Assembly: GCF_000012385.1 (NCBI RefSeq)
Contig: NC_007940.1
Coordinates: 1,302,001 to 1,366,000 of the forward strand
Length of the DNA: 64,000 bases
Direction of reading: 5' to 3'
Source: Rickettsia bellii RML369-C
Lineage (GTDB): Bacteria > Pseudomonadota > Alphaproteobacteria > Rickettsiales > Rickettsiaceae
Program-made: the position numbers and the translations under genes
In this document: in pieces, positions 37,013 through 47,089 of the stretch
Layout: each line of letters opens with the position of its first letter
Numbering within the stretch: position 1 is the first letter of the stretch
Notes under the pieces: generated by a model
Databases searched by the model: none
Seen by the model: only the letters and a program-made list of their open reading frames with translations
Told to the model about the DNA's origin: nothing

Positions 37013-37781
37013 TTACCCGCCGAACTGTTCTTTAATAATACGATCTTCTAAAGTATGATTCTTATTAAAGAGCAATTTGATAGACTTATCGTTAGTCGAT
37101 TTAATAGTAACTGATTTTATATTACTAAATTCCTGAAAATCGGCAGTGGCATTTACTGGTCTTTTATTTGTATTAAGTATTTCAAATTTAATGGAAGCTG
37201 AAGACGGCAATAATGCCCCATGCCATCTACGTGGTCTGAATGAGCATATAGGGGGTTAGGCATAGCATATTCGACTCTAGAGGGAGAATATGACCACCGG
37301 CAGATAAATTATAGGCACTGCTACCTGCTGGTGTTGCAACTAAAGCTCCATCTGCTACTAGCTCGCTCATTCGCTCTACGCCGTTTACTTCAATTCTAAA
37401 TTTAGCTGCTTGATTAGTTTTACGGAATATTGATACTTCATTAATCGCAAGAGCTTTATGTATTTGACCATCTACGTCTTCAGCCTGCATTAAAAGAGGA
37501 TTAAGAGTAGATGCGGTGCTTTCTTGAATATTTTGTAGTATATTTTTAATATCCAAAGGATTCATCAGAAAGCCGAGACTGCCTAAATTAACACCATAAA
37601 AAGGTATGTTTAAATGCATATAACGATGTATGTTATGCAATAACTCCCCATCCCCGCCAGCTACCATGATTACGTCCGCATCTTCCACGTCACAATAAGT
37701 ATAAAGTTTTTTTATTTCCTCTATACTACTTGAAGATTTAGAATTTTCGTTATAAACTAATGCTATTTTATTCATATTCAT
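37013..37781 (-). pseudogene. nadK: NAD kinase, frameshift in a five-C run
   Basis: NadK makes NADP from NAD and is normally indispensable. N-terminal frame: MNMNKIALVYNENSK, catalytic VMVAGGDGELLHNIHRY (GGDG), YGVNLGSLGFLMNP, HKALAINEVSIFRK (NE motif), ELVADGALVATPAGSSAYNLSAGG and LCLTP. At the C-run (GGGGG at 37251-37255 on the plus strand) the frame is lost. The next frame continues ICSFRPRRWHGALLPSSASIKFEI to the stop at 37013. Four C would restore a ~255-residue protein. A sequencing error, slippage or real loss are all open. Start M at 37781 or 37775 preferred over 37817. Confidence 0.85.
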
Positions 37782-37845
37782 TGTGAATTTCTTTTTTAAA
37801 GATAGACGCTTAAGCAATAATAAGTTATAAGATATATACCTTTAA

Positions 37846-37950
37846 TACTTCAAGATTTGGCAAGCCAAATTTCGGGATTCGTCTGTGCTCACGTAGTTTA
37901 TCTACGTTCCGCAGACTCACCGCTTATTTGACTTACCAAATCTTGAAGTA
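37846..37950. repeat. Rickettsia palindromic element between nadK and rnj
   Basis: Perfect inverted ends TACTTCAAGATTTGG (37846-37860) and CCAAATCTTGAAGTA (37936-37950), with inner GCTCACGTAG/CTACGTTCCGC. It supplies an upstream in-frame start for rnj and sits in the shared promoter region of two divergent genes. Confidence 0.85.
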
Positions 37951-37984
37951 TTTGCGGTATGCAATAATAAATATAGAAATTAAT

Positions 37985-39667
37985 ATGTCGTCATTCAATA
38001 TCAAAAATCATAAAAATGATTTACTATTTATACCTCTTGGTGGTTCTAACGAAATAGGTATGAATTTTAATCTGTATCATTATAAAGGTAAATGGCTAAT
38101 TATTGATTGTGGTAGCGGTTTTGCTGATGATTATTTACCAGGCGTTGATATGATGATTGCAGATAGCAGTTTCATTGAAAAACATAAAAAAGATATAGTC
38201 GGAATGATTATAACTCATGCTCATGAAGATCATTTGGGCGGAGTACAATATCTATGGAATAGTCTTAAATGTCCTATTTATACTACTACTTTCACAGCAA
38301 ATTTTTTAAAAATTCGTTTAAGCGAATATGATTTTGCTAAAAATATTAAAATTCATGAAGTAAAACCAGGAGGTAAAATAGATTTATCTCCTTTTTCGCT
38401 GGAAATGGTACCATTAACCCACTCAGCACCTGAGATGCAAGCAATTATGATCCGCACGGAAGCCGGTAATATTTTACATACTGGCGACTGGAAATTTGAT
38501 AACGATCCGGTGCTAGGCAAAAAAGCTGATGAAGAGCTTTTAAAATCTTATGGGGACGAGGGAGTACTTGCGTTAGTTTGCGATTCTACCAACGTCTTTA
38601 ATAAAGGAATATCCGGTTCTGAGGGTGATGTTAGAAAAAGTTTAATAGATATTATAGCTGGCTGCCCGCAAATGGTAGTAGTTTCAACTTTTGCTTCTAA
38701 TCTAGCCCGCCTTGATACCATAATTCATGCTGCTCAACTTGCAGGTAGAAAAGTAGCCCTAACTGGTAGAAGCTTGCACCGCATTAAGCTTGCTGCCGAA
38801 GAGAGCGGATATTTTAAAGATATTGCACCTTTAATTAGTGAACGTGATGTTAGTAGATTCAGAAGAGAAGAGCTATTAATAATTGCTACCGGCTGCCAAG
38901 GTGAGCCGCTAGCTGCTACTGCAAAACTAGCCTCTAACTCTCACCAGTCAATAAAGCTTGCTCCTAAAGACACCATGATCTTTTCTTCAAAAATTATACC
39001 TGGTAATGAAAAGAAAATATTTAGGCTGTTTAATATATTCGTTAAAAGTGGTGTGGAAGTTATTACCGAACGAGACCATTTCGTTCATGTATCAGGTCAC
39101 CCTTCTGTTGATGAGCTACAAAAAATGTATTCTTTAATTAGACCAAATATTTGTATACCTGTACATGGTGAGCCAGTACATATTCATGAGCATGTTAAAC
39201 TTGCTAAGAAAAATGGCATAAAACAAGCAGTGGAAGTTGAGAATGGCAGCGTGGTGCTACTTGAACCTAATAATGCTAAAGTGATTGCAAAAGTTGAAAG
39301 CGGTTATTTAGCTGTTGATGGTAACTATTTACTCCCTGTAGAATCACCTATTTTTAAAGCTAGAAGACGTATGCGTGAGTCTGGTATAGTAATAGCCTCG
39401 ATTGTGATTGATCAAAAAGGCTTGCTTGCCGCAAAGCCGATATTATCTATGCCAGGTTTACTTGACGCAAATGAAGATATGCAATTGATTAATATAATTA
39501 AAAATGACATCGCAGAGCTTATTAAAACGCAGCAGAGCCAAGCTAAAAAAGCTTTATCTAAGGAACAGATAGAAGAAAAAATAAAATCTACGATACGAAA
39601 AACTCTCAAACAAGAAATTAATAAATCCCCTGCGATAATAGTTAATATCGAAAAAGCTATAGAGTAG
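37985..39667 (+). CDS. rnj: Ribonuclease J
   Basis: 560 residues from MSSFNIKNHKND. A start at 37928 would add 19 residues coming from the palindromic element, so it was rejected. RNase J is a metallo-beta-lactamase/beta-CASP nuclease of mRNA and rRNA. Seen: FIPLGGSNEIGMN, the zinc motif HAHEDHLGG, LTHSAPE, LHTGDWKFD, CDSTN, beta-CASP segments (ATGCQGEPLAA and HVSGHPSVDELQ) and IPVHGEPVHIHEH. The C-terminal tail is helical and charged. Confidence 0.95.
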   Translation: MSSFNIKNHKNDLLFIPLGGSNEIGMNFNLYHYKGKWLIIDCGSGFADDYLPGVDMMIADSSFIEKHKKDIVGMIITHAHEDHLGGVQYLWNSLKCPIYTTTFTANFLKIRLSEYDFAKNIKIHEVKPGGKIDLSPFSLEMVPLTHSAPEMQAIMIRTEAGNILHTGDWKFDNDPVLGKKADEELLKSYGDEGVLALVCDSTNVFNKGISGSEGDVRKSLIDIIAGCPQMVVVSTFASNLARLDTIIHAAQLAGRKVALTGRSLHRIKLAAEESGYFKDIAPLISERDVSRFRREELLIIATGCQGEPLAATAKLASNSHQSIKLAPKDTMIFSSKIIPGNEKKIFRLFNIFVKSGVEVITERDHFVHVSGHPSVDELQKMYSLIRPNICIPVHGEPVHIHEHVKLAKKNGIKQAVEVENGSVVLLEPNNAKVIAKVESGYLAVDGNYLLPVESPIFKARRRMRESGIVIASIVIDQKGLLAAKPILSMPGLLDANEDMQLINIIKNDIAELIKTQQSQAKKALSKEQIEEKIKSTIRKTLKQEINKSPAIIVNIEKAIE

Positions 39668-40115
39668 TTTTTTCTTTCTTATTCCATGTGAGCCAAAAAA
39701 CGTTATTGCAAGGAACTGTAGGCGTTGTTACATAGATCACTTATGTCATTCCTAGCTAAAAGCGGAAATCCAAGTTTTTTATTGTCATCCCGTGGCGTAT
39801 TGTTGCATAGATTGAAAAATGTCTTATATGTCATTCCTGCGAAAGCAGGAATCCAGAAAAAAAGCATAAATACAGCAAATTTTTAAAATTAAAAGCGTAG
39901 GTTATCTCGCTTTATACTAGATTCCTGCTTTCGCAGGAATGACATCGGAATCACGCAACAATGCCATCACGGGAGTGGTTGTTGCATGGATACCAAGTTG
40001 TCTGAGCTATACGACTGCAAGGAGCGTGGCAATCCAGAAAAAATAATAAAAAATGCTATAAATTAGCATTTTTTAACTAAATTACTTTGTAATTTCCTTG
40101 CAATGACGTTTTCTC
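39668..40115. repeat. Cluster of palindromic repeats, 448 bp without a gene
   Basis: Includes a third repeat type with perfect ends gtcattcctgcgaaagcagg aatc (39829 on) and gattcctgctttcgcaggaa tgac (to 39945), with AAAGCGTAGGTTATCTCGCTTTA inside. Fragments of the ATCCCGTGG type, and at 40010-40108 a caaggagcgtggcaatccag ... ttccttgcaatgac unit, are also present. Confidence 0.75.
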
Positions 40116-40148
40116 CTCTTTCTAAAACCTTAACTATTCCTTAATTAT

Positions 40149-40177
40149 TTGACAATTCTTAAAGCTTAATGTATAAT
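40149..40177 (+). promoter_or_regulatory. Consensus sigma-70 promoter
   Basis: TTGACA (40149-40154), a 17-bp spacer and TATAAT (40172-40177), an exact match to the bacterial consensus and the best promoter found in the window. It leaves an ~80-nt leader before ATG 40263. The leader holds the arms AAAAACCT and AGGTTTTT (about 40195 and 40230), which could form a hairpin ahead of an AAGGGAAA ribosome-binding site. Confidence 0.75.
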
Positions 40178-40262
40178 GTTTTTTCTTTATAAATAAAAAC
40201 CTAATATTTTAACTATTATTTAATAAGGTTTTTATTGTAAATAATTTTACAAGGGAAAATTT

Positions 40263-43222
40263 ATGTTAGATCTCAAGTCATTAAATACAATTTTATTTAG
40301 CAATAAAGAATCAGAATTAAAAATAGCAATAAAAAAGATAAGTGATCAATTTGAACCGGAAAAAGCTAAAAATATTTTAGCATATGCTAAAACATATAAT
40401 TCTAATTTACTTACAGAAGTTGACAAATTATCTAAAATAGTAAGCGATGAAGAAATTATAAATCAATTCTATAATTCAGAAACAATTAGTCCCTTTTTTG
40501 GTTTTTCAAGCTTTAAACATTTGGAAGAAGCAAAAAAATCTATTTCACAAGTTCAAATTAATACAGTTAAGAAAAACTATTCTAAGTTAGAAATAAAAAA
40601 TAAAGAATTAGCAAACGCTAAAAAAAGCAGTAATTCTTCTGTAGCACAAAAATTAGAGCAGGAAATAGGAAAACTTCAAGCTTCTCTAAATAATTCACCC
40701 TCACAAACCGCTCTAAAAATATTACAGCACGATATAGCTAAAGAGCAATATGTTAAATCATTTAAATTAAGCAAATTAGTAGCTGATTATATCGAGGAAA
40801 ATAATACATTTCATGTTGGTTTAAAAGATCATTTAATACATAAACATGCATATGATATAATAATTTGTTTAGGAGGAGAAGTAACTCAAAACCAAGATAT
40901 TATAGCTAAGTTACAAAATTTTCTAAGCGATAAAGGTTTTTTAAGGGCTACCAAACCATTACATGATGCATTTTCAGATTTTTATCTACCTAAAAATAAA
41001 CAAAATATTACTTTAAAAAAATGGCAAGAGCTAATTAGTAAACATGGTTTTGATGCAATGAAATTGTTTGCTATTGCTGATCGGATTGAGGCAAAAAAAG
41101 CCCAGAATACCGAAATGCAATATATAGCACCAGAAAATTTACAAGATGCAATATTTATTCAAACTCAATTAACCTACGCAAAAGCTAATGAATATTCTGA
41201 ATTAGCTGAATTGGCACTTAAATACAAATTATCTGAAGAAAGTTTTAATCGATGCTTAGAAATAGAAAAACAAAAAAAGAATTTTGACAACTTGCCGAAT
41301 ATTACAATTCATGGAAAAGATTTAGATTGCAAACTTGAAAGTGGCACATCATTAAATGGGTATCATCTAGTTAAATTACCTATAAATGATCCGCGAGCTT
41401 ATATTTTAGGTGATATTGTTAAAGATTGTCAATCTATTGGAGGAAATAGTGAAAGATGTGTTATCGATGGGATTACTAGAGAAAATAATGGCTTTTATGT
41501 TTTACTAAAAAATAAAAACTCAGCTAAACAAAATGCAGAAATATTTACTTCAGACGGAAAAATTGATTATCAAAATTTTGATATGGTTGGCTAAGTAATT
41601 CAGGCAACCTTGTCTTAGATTCATGGGAAAATTTACGTAACGAAGATGAAGCAACGAAAGCATTAAATGATGATGAGACTATCATACCTATATTACAAGA
41701 ATTCGCAAAACAAGTTTGTAATACTACAAATATTGATAGAGTTGTTGTAGGTCTTGGCGGAAAAACTCCTAAAAAATTTAAAGAGTTAGAAATTAAATTT
41801 CCTGAAATTATACTAGAAGGGTTTAGTTACGGCGATGCTAAAGAGCAAGCCTTAATATGGCAAAAACCTGAGTTAACAGAGTTAGAAAATAAAATTAATG
41901 GTTATATAACAAAAACAGAATATAAGTTTGAATTAAATAGAATTGATAGAGCTAAAGCCTTATTAGATTTAATAGAAAATGAACCAAATTTTAGTGATTT
42001 TCTTAATAACAGTAATCACAATTTATTAAAATTATTAAATCTCTCAGCTGTTAGTACGGATCTAAAAAACTTTAATTACGAATATTTCAAAGAATTTTCC
42101 AATTTAAATCTTAATATAATAAAACGACTTGTAGACGACAATCGGGCTTTAGAAGGATATTCAAAAAAGTTTTTTACTTTAGAAAAATTAAAAGACTTAC
42201 CCTTAGATAAAATAAAGATTTTAACGCAGAGACATAAGTTCAATAGCTATGAACAAAATATTTTCAATTTTGATGATCTTAAAGATTTAAATATAGAAGA
42301 GATAAAATTATTAACTTCATCCACCTCAATAGAGGGTTATGAAAATAAATATTTTACTTTTAATGATTTTAAAGGTTTAAATACAAAGAAAATAAAGGCT
42401 CTTAGAGGTGAGGAAGCTGTAAATGGTTATTCTAAGGAATATTTCATATTTGATGAACTTAAAAATTTAGATACAGATTTAATAAAAATGCTTGTAAGTG
42501 ATGAGGCTAGATCTGGATATCTCGATAAATATTTTACGTTTGATGATCTAAAAAATTTAGATATAGATTTAATAAAAGTACTAACGGATAGAAATAATTT
42601 TATCAACAAAGGATATGAGAAACAACTTTTTACGTTTAATGATCTTAAAATTTTAAATATAGATACATTAAAGATTCTTACAAGTTCCAATATTTTAGAG
42701 GGATATGAAAAACAACTTTTTACATTTAATGACCTTAAAGTTTTAAGTTCGGATAAGTTAAAAATAGCAACTTCACCAAATATAATTGATTGTTATCAAC
42801 TTAATTATTTTAAATTTAAAGATTTTGTCGAATTAGACGTAGAAAAAATGCAAGCTATTTATGATAATATACGTGGATGTCAGAGAGTCCTTAGCGAAGA
42901 ACATTGTACATTTAATGATCTTAAAAATGTAGATCCAAATAAAATAAAAGCTTTAACGGAAAGTATTGTAATCCTAGGTTATAAAAGCAAATATTTCACA
43001 TTTAACGGTCTTAAAGATATAAGTTTAGAAAAAATACAAACCTTAACAAGTAAAGAAGCTCTGATTAAATATGGAAGTAAGGATTTAAAATTCGAAGATT
43101 TTAAAGCAAGTTTAGAAATAGCTGATGATCATAAAACGGAAATGTCTGAAGTTTCTTCTTTTACTGATTTGGTTATTAATAATCATGAAGAGAATGTAGA
43201 TATAATTGGAAGAGATCTATAG
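40263..43222 (+). pseudogene. Large protein with ~30-residue tandem repeats, one frameshift
   Basis: The first frame (443 codons to 41594) is helical, with a coiled coil near residues 100-140. It then has LNGYHLVKLPINDPRAYILG and DIVKDCQSIGGNSERCVIDG. At about 41588 one base is missing; the next frame goes on WLSNSGNLVLDSWENLRNED and runs open to 43222. Rejoined length is about 985 residues. From 42150 to 43110 about ten units of ~30 residues follow the pattern Y-x3-[YF]-F-x-F-[ND]-D-L-K-x-L-x4-I-K-x-L-[TS]-x6-G. It is not ankyrin, TPR, LRR or pentapeptide. The Cys-Gln/Gly-Gly/Cys core recalls domains of secreted proteins in intracellular bacteria, from memory only. Truncated product or slippage possible. 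Confidence 0.6.
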
Positions 43223-43234
43223 TTTATTGTTCAA

Positions 43235-43510
43235 TGTCATTGCGAGGAGATGCAAGCATTGTTGCGTGGATCGAAAAATGTGTTCGGTGTCATCCCGTGG
43301 CTTGACCACGGGATCCAGAAAAGCAACTTTTAATACTAATAATTTTAGTATTTTAAGCTAGATCCCGCAATCAAGTTGCGGGATGACAGAGGAAAAACTG
43401 ATCCATGCAACAAAGCCGGAGATGCATAGCAGAGGGCGGAGGCAATCTTATCAAACATCCTGAGATTGCACACGTACAAAACTTACAGTTTCTCCTCGCA
43501 ATGACAATTC
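43235..43510. repeat. TTGCGAGG repeat split by a composite ATCCCGTGG repeat
   Basis: The outer unit starts gtcattgcgaggagatgcaa (43237) and its other half (ggagatgcatagcagagggc ... tctcctcgcaatgac) resumes after 43420. Between lies a full composite unit (43286-43390; gtcatcccgtggcttgacca ... gcgggatgacag). One repeat family seems to have inserted in another. Confidence 0.75.
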
Positions 43511-43537
43511 TTAATCCACGCCACTGCGGAGTGGCAA

Positions 43538-44326
43538 CTAACCCACTATCTTATTGCTACCCATAACATTATAACCGCAATCTACATAATGAATTTCGCC
43601 TGTAACTCCGGATGCAAGTTGGCTAAATAAATATACAGCAGCTCCTGCCACGTCTTGCTGAAGAGTATTGCGTTTTAGCGGAGCAGTTGCCGCATGAGAT
43701 CTAAGCATGCTATTAAAATCACCAATAACGCTACCTGAAAGAGTCTTAATAGGACCTGCTGAAATAGCATTCACACGGATATTATTTTCACCCATATCAT
43801 TTGCTAAATATCTAACACTTGCCTCTAATGCAGCTTTTGCTACACCCATAACGTTGTAATTTGGTATAACTTTCTCAGCACCGTAATAGCTTAAGGTTAC
43901 TATACTACCGCCATCATTCATTAACTTTTCAGCTTCTCTTGCAAGCTCAACTAAAGAGTAGCATGATATATGCAAACTATTATTGAAATTGCCAAGGCTA
44001 GTATCTATATAACGTCCTTTAAGTTCGTTTCTATCGGAAAAAGCCATGCCGTGAAGTAAGAAGTCAAAAGTTCCCCATTTTTCTTTTACTTCAGCAAATA
44101 AATTAGTAATTGATTCTGGATTTGTAACATCAAGCTCGCTAACAAAATTGCAGCCAACTTCTTCAGCAAGAGGTTTAACTCTTTTTTCTAAAATTTCTGA
44201 TTGATAAGTAAAGCAAAGTTCAGCACCATGTTTGCGTGCGAGCTGTGCTATCGCCCATGATATAGACATATTATTTGCAATACCGGTAATTATACCTCTT
44301 TTCCCCTGTAATAATCCTGTAGTCAT
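43538..44326 (-). CDS. fabI: Enoyl-ACP reductase (NADH)
   Basis: 262 residues from MTTGLLQGKRGIITGIANN; a start at 44389 would add 21 residues from upstream repeat-rich DNA, and TAGGAGCG lies just before 44326. FabI does the last reduction of fatty-acid elongation. Seen: nucleotide-binding GIANNMSISWAIA, FLLHGMAFSD, and the catalytic YYGAEKVIPNYNVMGVAKAALE (Tyr and Lys). SGPIKTLSG and GEIHYVDCGYNVMG close the fold. Confidence 0.95.
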   Translation of the reverse strand: MTTGLLQGKRGIITGIANNMSISWAIAQLARKHGAELCFTYQSEILEKRVKPLAEEVGCNFVSELDVTNPESITNLFAEVKEKWGTFDFLLHGMAFSDRNELKGRYIDTSLGNFNNSLHISCYSLVELAREAEKLMNDGGSIVTLSYYGAEKVIPNYNVMGVAKAALEASVRYLANDMGENNIRVNAISAGPIKTLSGSVIGDFNSMLRSHAATAPLKRNTLQQDVAGAAVYLFSQLASGVTGEIHYVDCGYNVMGSNKIVG

Positions 44327-44379
44327 TAAACACGCTCCTAAATAAATATAAAATGAGATGGCATTGCTTGCGTAGATTG

Positions 44380-44515
44380 AAAATCCCACACCGTCATTTC
44401 GTGGCTTGAGAACTAGATCCAGAAAAACAATAAAAAATACTAATAATATTAGTATTTTTTAGCTGGACCCCGTGGTCAAGCCACGGGGTGACAGAGGGAA
44501 ATGATCCATACCAGC
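44380..44515. repeat. Composite palindromic repeat between fabI and lnt
   Basis: cgtcatttcgtggcttgaga, a TACTAATAATATTAGTA hairpin, then ctggaccccgtggtcaagcc acggggtgacag. Lies in the divergent promoter space of fabI and lnt. Confidence 0.8.
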
Positions 44516-44588
44516 AATGCCAAAATATAACTTGCCTGGATGATAGCATGATGTATTATTTTGTAAATAAAATAATTTTGATAAAAAA

Positions 44589-46088
44589 ATGTATAAACCG
44601 AAGATTAGCTGTTTATTATTAGGTCTATTAAGCGGCTTGGTTTTTGCTCCGACTTTTCTATTACCTGCATTATTAACCTTATCTTATCTTTGCTGTTTGG
44701 TACAAAAATCTAAAGATTGGCAAGAGGCAGCAAAGCTTGGATATATATTCGGTTTTGGGCATTTTTTAAGTGGCATATATTGGATTAGCATCGGTGTTAG
44801 CGTTTATATATCAGATTTCTGGTGGGCTATTCCTTTCGCATTATTTGGCTTACCTATAATTTTAGCTTTTTTCGTATCTGCAAGTTGTGTATTTAGTTTT
44901 TTTGTTAGAAATAACAAATATTATCATTTTATATTTTGCTTATATTGGGTGTTATTTGAGTGGGTAAGATCGTGGATATTTACCGGTCTTCCTTGGAATT
45001 TAATAGGTTATGCTTTTTCATTCTCGGATATTTTAATCCAATCTTTAAATATAATTGGAATATATGGGCTTAGTTTTATAGTAATCTATATTTCCACTTC
45101 TTTTTATCCATTTTTTACCAAACAGTTTGATCAGTTAAAAGTTTTATTACTGACTTCAAGCATCACCTTAGCCGTGATAATTACTTATGGCAGTGTAAGG
45201 CTACATAATCATCCTACAAATTTTACTGATATAAAAGTCCGTTTAGTGCAACCATCAATCCCTCAAACCGAGAAATGGAGTGAGGAAGAATTTTGGCATA
45301 ATTTAATGCTGCATATTAATTTATCAGAGAACTCACAGCCTATAGATTTAGTTATTTGGTCGGAAGCTGCTTTAGTAGTACCTTATGATATACCTGTAGT
45401 TAAATCAGAGTTGTTAGGGCTACTAAATTCGGTAGATGCTACTTTGATTACAGGTGGGATATCCGATAATAAAAAACGGGGAGAGGATTTTGAACTTTAT
45501 ACTGCTATGTATGCTCTTGAAAAGAACGGCAATAAATTATTTGAATATCATAAATCTCATCTAGTGCCTTTTGGTGAATATATGCCATTTAAAAAAATAC
45601 TACCTTTTAAAAAGCTAACTCATGGTTTTGTTGATTATACTGAAGGAAATGGCGGACTTGTATATCTTGACAAATACAACCTAAAAATAAAACCTTTGAT
45701 TTGCTACGAATCTATTTTCCCTGACTTTGTCCGAACGAATAATGAAACAGCCGATGTAATAATTAACGTTACAAATGATGCATGGTATGGAAAGTCTAGC
45801 GGACCATATCAACATTTTCATATTAGCAGAAGTAGAGCTGTAGAAAATGGTCTACCGATGGTTAGAGTAGCAAATAATGGTATTTCTGCAATAATAGACC
45901 CTCTTGGTAGGGTAATAAAAAAATTAGATTTAAACGAAATAAATTATATTGATGGTTTAATTCCTAAAAAACTAGATTCTCCCACAATTTTTTCGAAATT
46001 TGGAAATATTACTATTCTGCTAATCGTATTTTTTATATTTTTAGTTAACTATTTATTAGATAAAAAGCTTATTAACTCAAGGGATTAG
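44589..46088 (+). CDS. lnt: Apolipoprotein N-acyltransferase
   Basis: 499 residues. Six hydrophobic helices in the first ~200 residues, then a periplasmic nitrilase-like domain with the Glu-Lys-Cys triad: [24 protein letters not shown] and [37 protein letters not shown] follows. Final helix near the C-terminus. Adds the third acyl chain to lipoproteins at the inner membrane, including the lipoproteins that rvh components need. Confidence 0.95.
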   Translation: MYKPKISCLLLGLLSGLVFAPTFLLPALLTLSYLCCLVQKSKDWQEAAKLGYIFGFGHFLSGIYWISIGVSVYISDFWWAIPFALFGLPIILAFFVSASCVFSFFVRNNKYYHFIFCLYWVLFEWVRSWIFTGLPWNLIGYAFSFSDILIQSLNIIGIYGLSFIVIYISTSFYPFFTKQFDQLKVLLLTSSITLAVIITYGSVRLHNHPTNFTDIKVRLVQPSIPQTEKWSEEEFWHNLMLHINLSENSQPIDLVIWSEAALVVPYDIPVVKSELLGLLNSVDATLITGGISDNKKRGEDFELYTAMYALEKNGNKLFEYHKSHLVPFGEYMPFKKILPFKKLTHGFVDYTEGNGGLVYLDKYNLKIKPLICYESIFPDFVRTNNETADVIINVTNDAWYGKSSGPYQHFHISRSRAVENGLPMVRVANNGISAIIDPLGRVIKKLDLNEINYIDGLIPKKLDSPTIFSKFGNITILLIVFFIFLVNYLLDKKLINSRD

Positions 46089-46209
46089 TTTAATTGTATT
46101 AAATTTTAATAAAGTTGCTTGATTAAATACGTGCTATGTGTATAATGTATATTTAAAGTTGAATATACTTTGCAATAACCAATTTTTAATATTAAGCCTA
46201 TTATTAATT

Positions 46210-46698
46210 ATGAATACAATAAAACACATAGATAAAATCGCAAGTGAACGCTTAAAGCAACGTCGTATTGCAATAGGTCTTAGTCAAAAAGAACTCGGCG
46301 AAACTTTAGACATTAGTGCTATTCAAATAAAAAAATATGAAGAGGGAATAAGTACTATACCAGTAAGTAGATTATATGTTTTAGCAAAAATTTTAAATAC
46401 GCCGTTAAAGCATTTTTTCAACACTTCTATTTCTGAAGAAGAAAGGTTAAATACTGACGATAATATTTTTGATAATGAAATTGAATATTTATCTAACGAA
46501 ATAGATGAGCATCTTTTAAATAATGTGGCTGAAGAAGACGAAGATTATGAATATAACATTCCTTTTAGTAGAGAAGACTTAACTAGAACTTTAGAGAGAG
46601 AAATTTTATCATTAACTAGAGCGTTTACTAAAATACAGAATCCAGATGTTAGAAAAATAATCATTGAGCTTGTTAGATCACTCGCTATTTGCGTATAA
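46210..46698 (+). CDS. XRE-family helix-turn-helix regulator
   Basis: 162 residues from MNTIKHIDKIASERLKQRR; the start at 46138 would add 24 hydrophobic residues that do not fit. HTH in residues ~10-66 (RRIAIGLSQKELGETLDISAIQIKKYEEGISTIPVSRLYVLAKIL). A very acidic middle (NEIDEHLLNNVAEEDEDYEY) and helical end (VRKIIIELVRSLA). Similar proteins are common single regulators in Rickettsia. Target unknown. Confidence 0.88.
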   Translation: MNTIKHIDKIASERLKQRRIAIGLSQKELGETLDISAIQIKKYEEGISTIPVSRLYVLAKILNTPLKHFFNTSISEEERLNTDDNIFDNEIEYLSNEIDEHLLNNVAEEDEDYEYNIPFSREDLTRTLEREILSLTRAFTKIQNPDVRKIIIELVRSLAICV

Positions 46699-46719
46699 GT
46701 ATTTTCCTGTTACTCTGCA

Positions 46720-46945
46720 TTGCTTATTGCGAGGAAGCGTTGTGGCATGAATCAATTCTATCCTGTGATGGCGTTGTTTCGTGGATGCCAAGCTGTCATT
46801 GCGAATGAGCGAAGCGAATGTGGCAATCTAGGAAAAATAATAAAAAATGCTATAAGTTAGCATTTTTTAGCTGGATCCCGTGAATAAATCACGGGATGAC
46901 AGACGGAAAAAATGATCCACTAGGGCAATGCCGTCACGGCATAAC
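46720..46945. repeat. Palindromic repeats upstream of tgt
   Basis: A TTGCGAGG/TTGCGAATGAGC unit with a TGCTATAAGTTAGCA hairpin (46847-46862) and ctggatcccgtgaataaatc acgggatgacag (46870-46902). No gene in 46699-47089. The tgt promoter should lie near 47030-47070 (TATTATGCTAAAAT). Confidence 0.7.
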
Positions 46946-47089
46946 AAGTGTTAAACTGGACCATACAACAACATTAATTTTTCCTTGTAATAAGGGAAAA
47001 ACAAACCACACAGGCAATAAATCTTTATCTGTAATCTATATTATGCTAAAATGCTGTCTTTAATACTTTAAATAAAAAGGCAGCTATTA

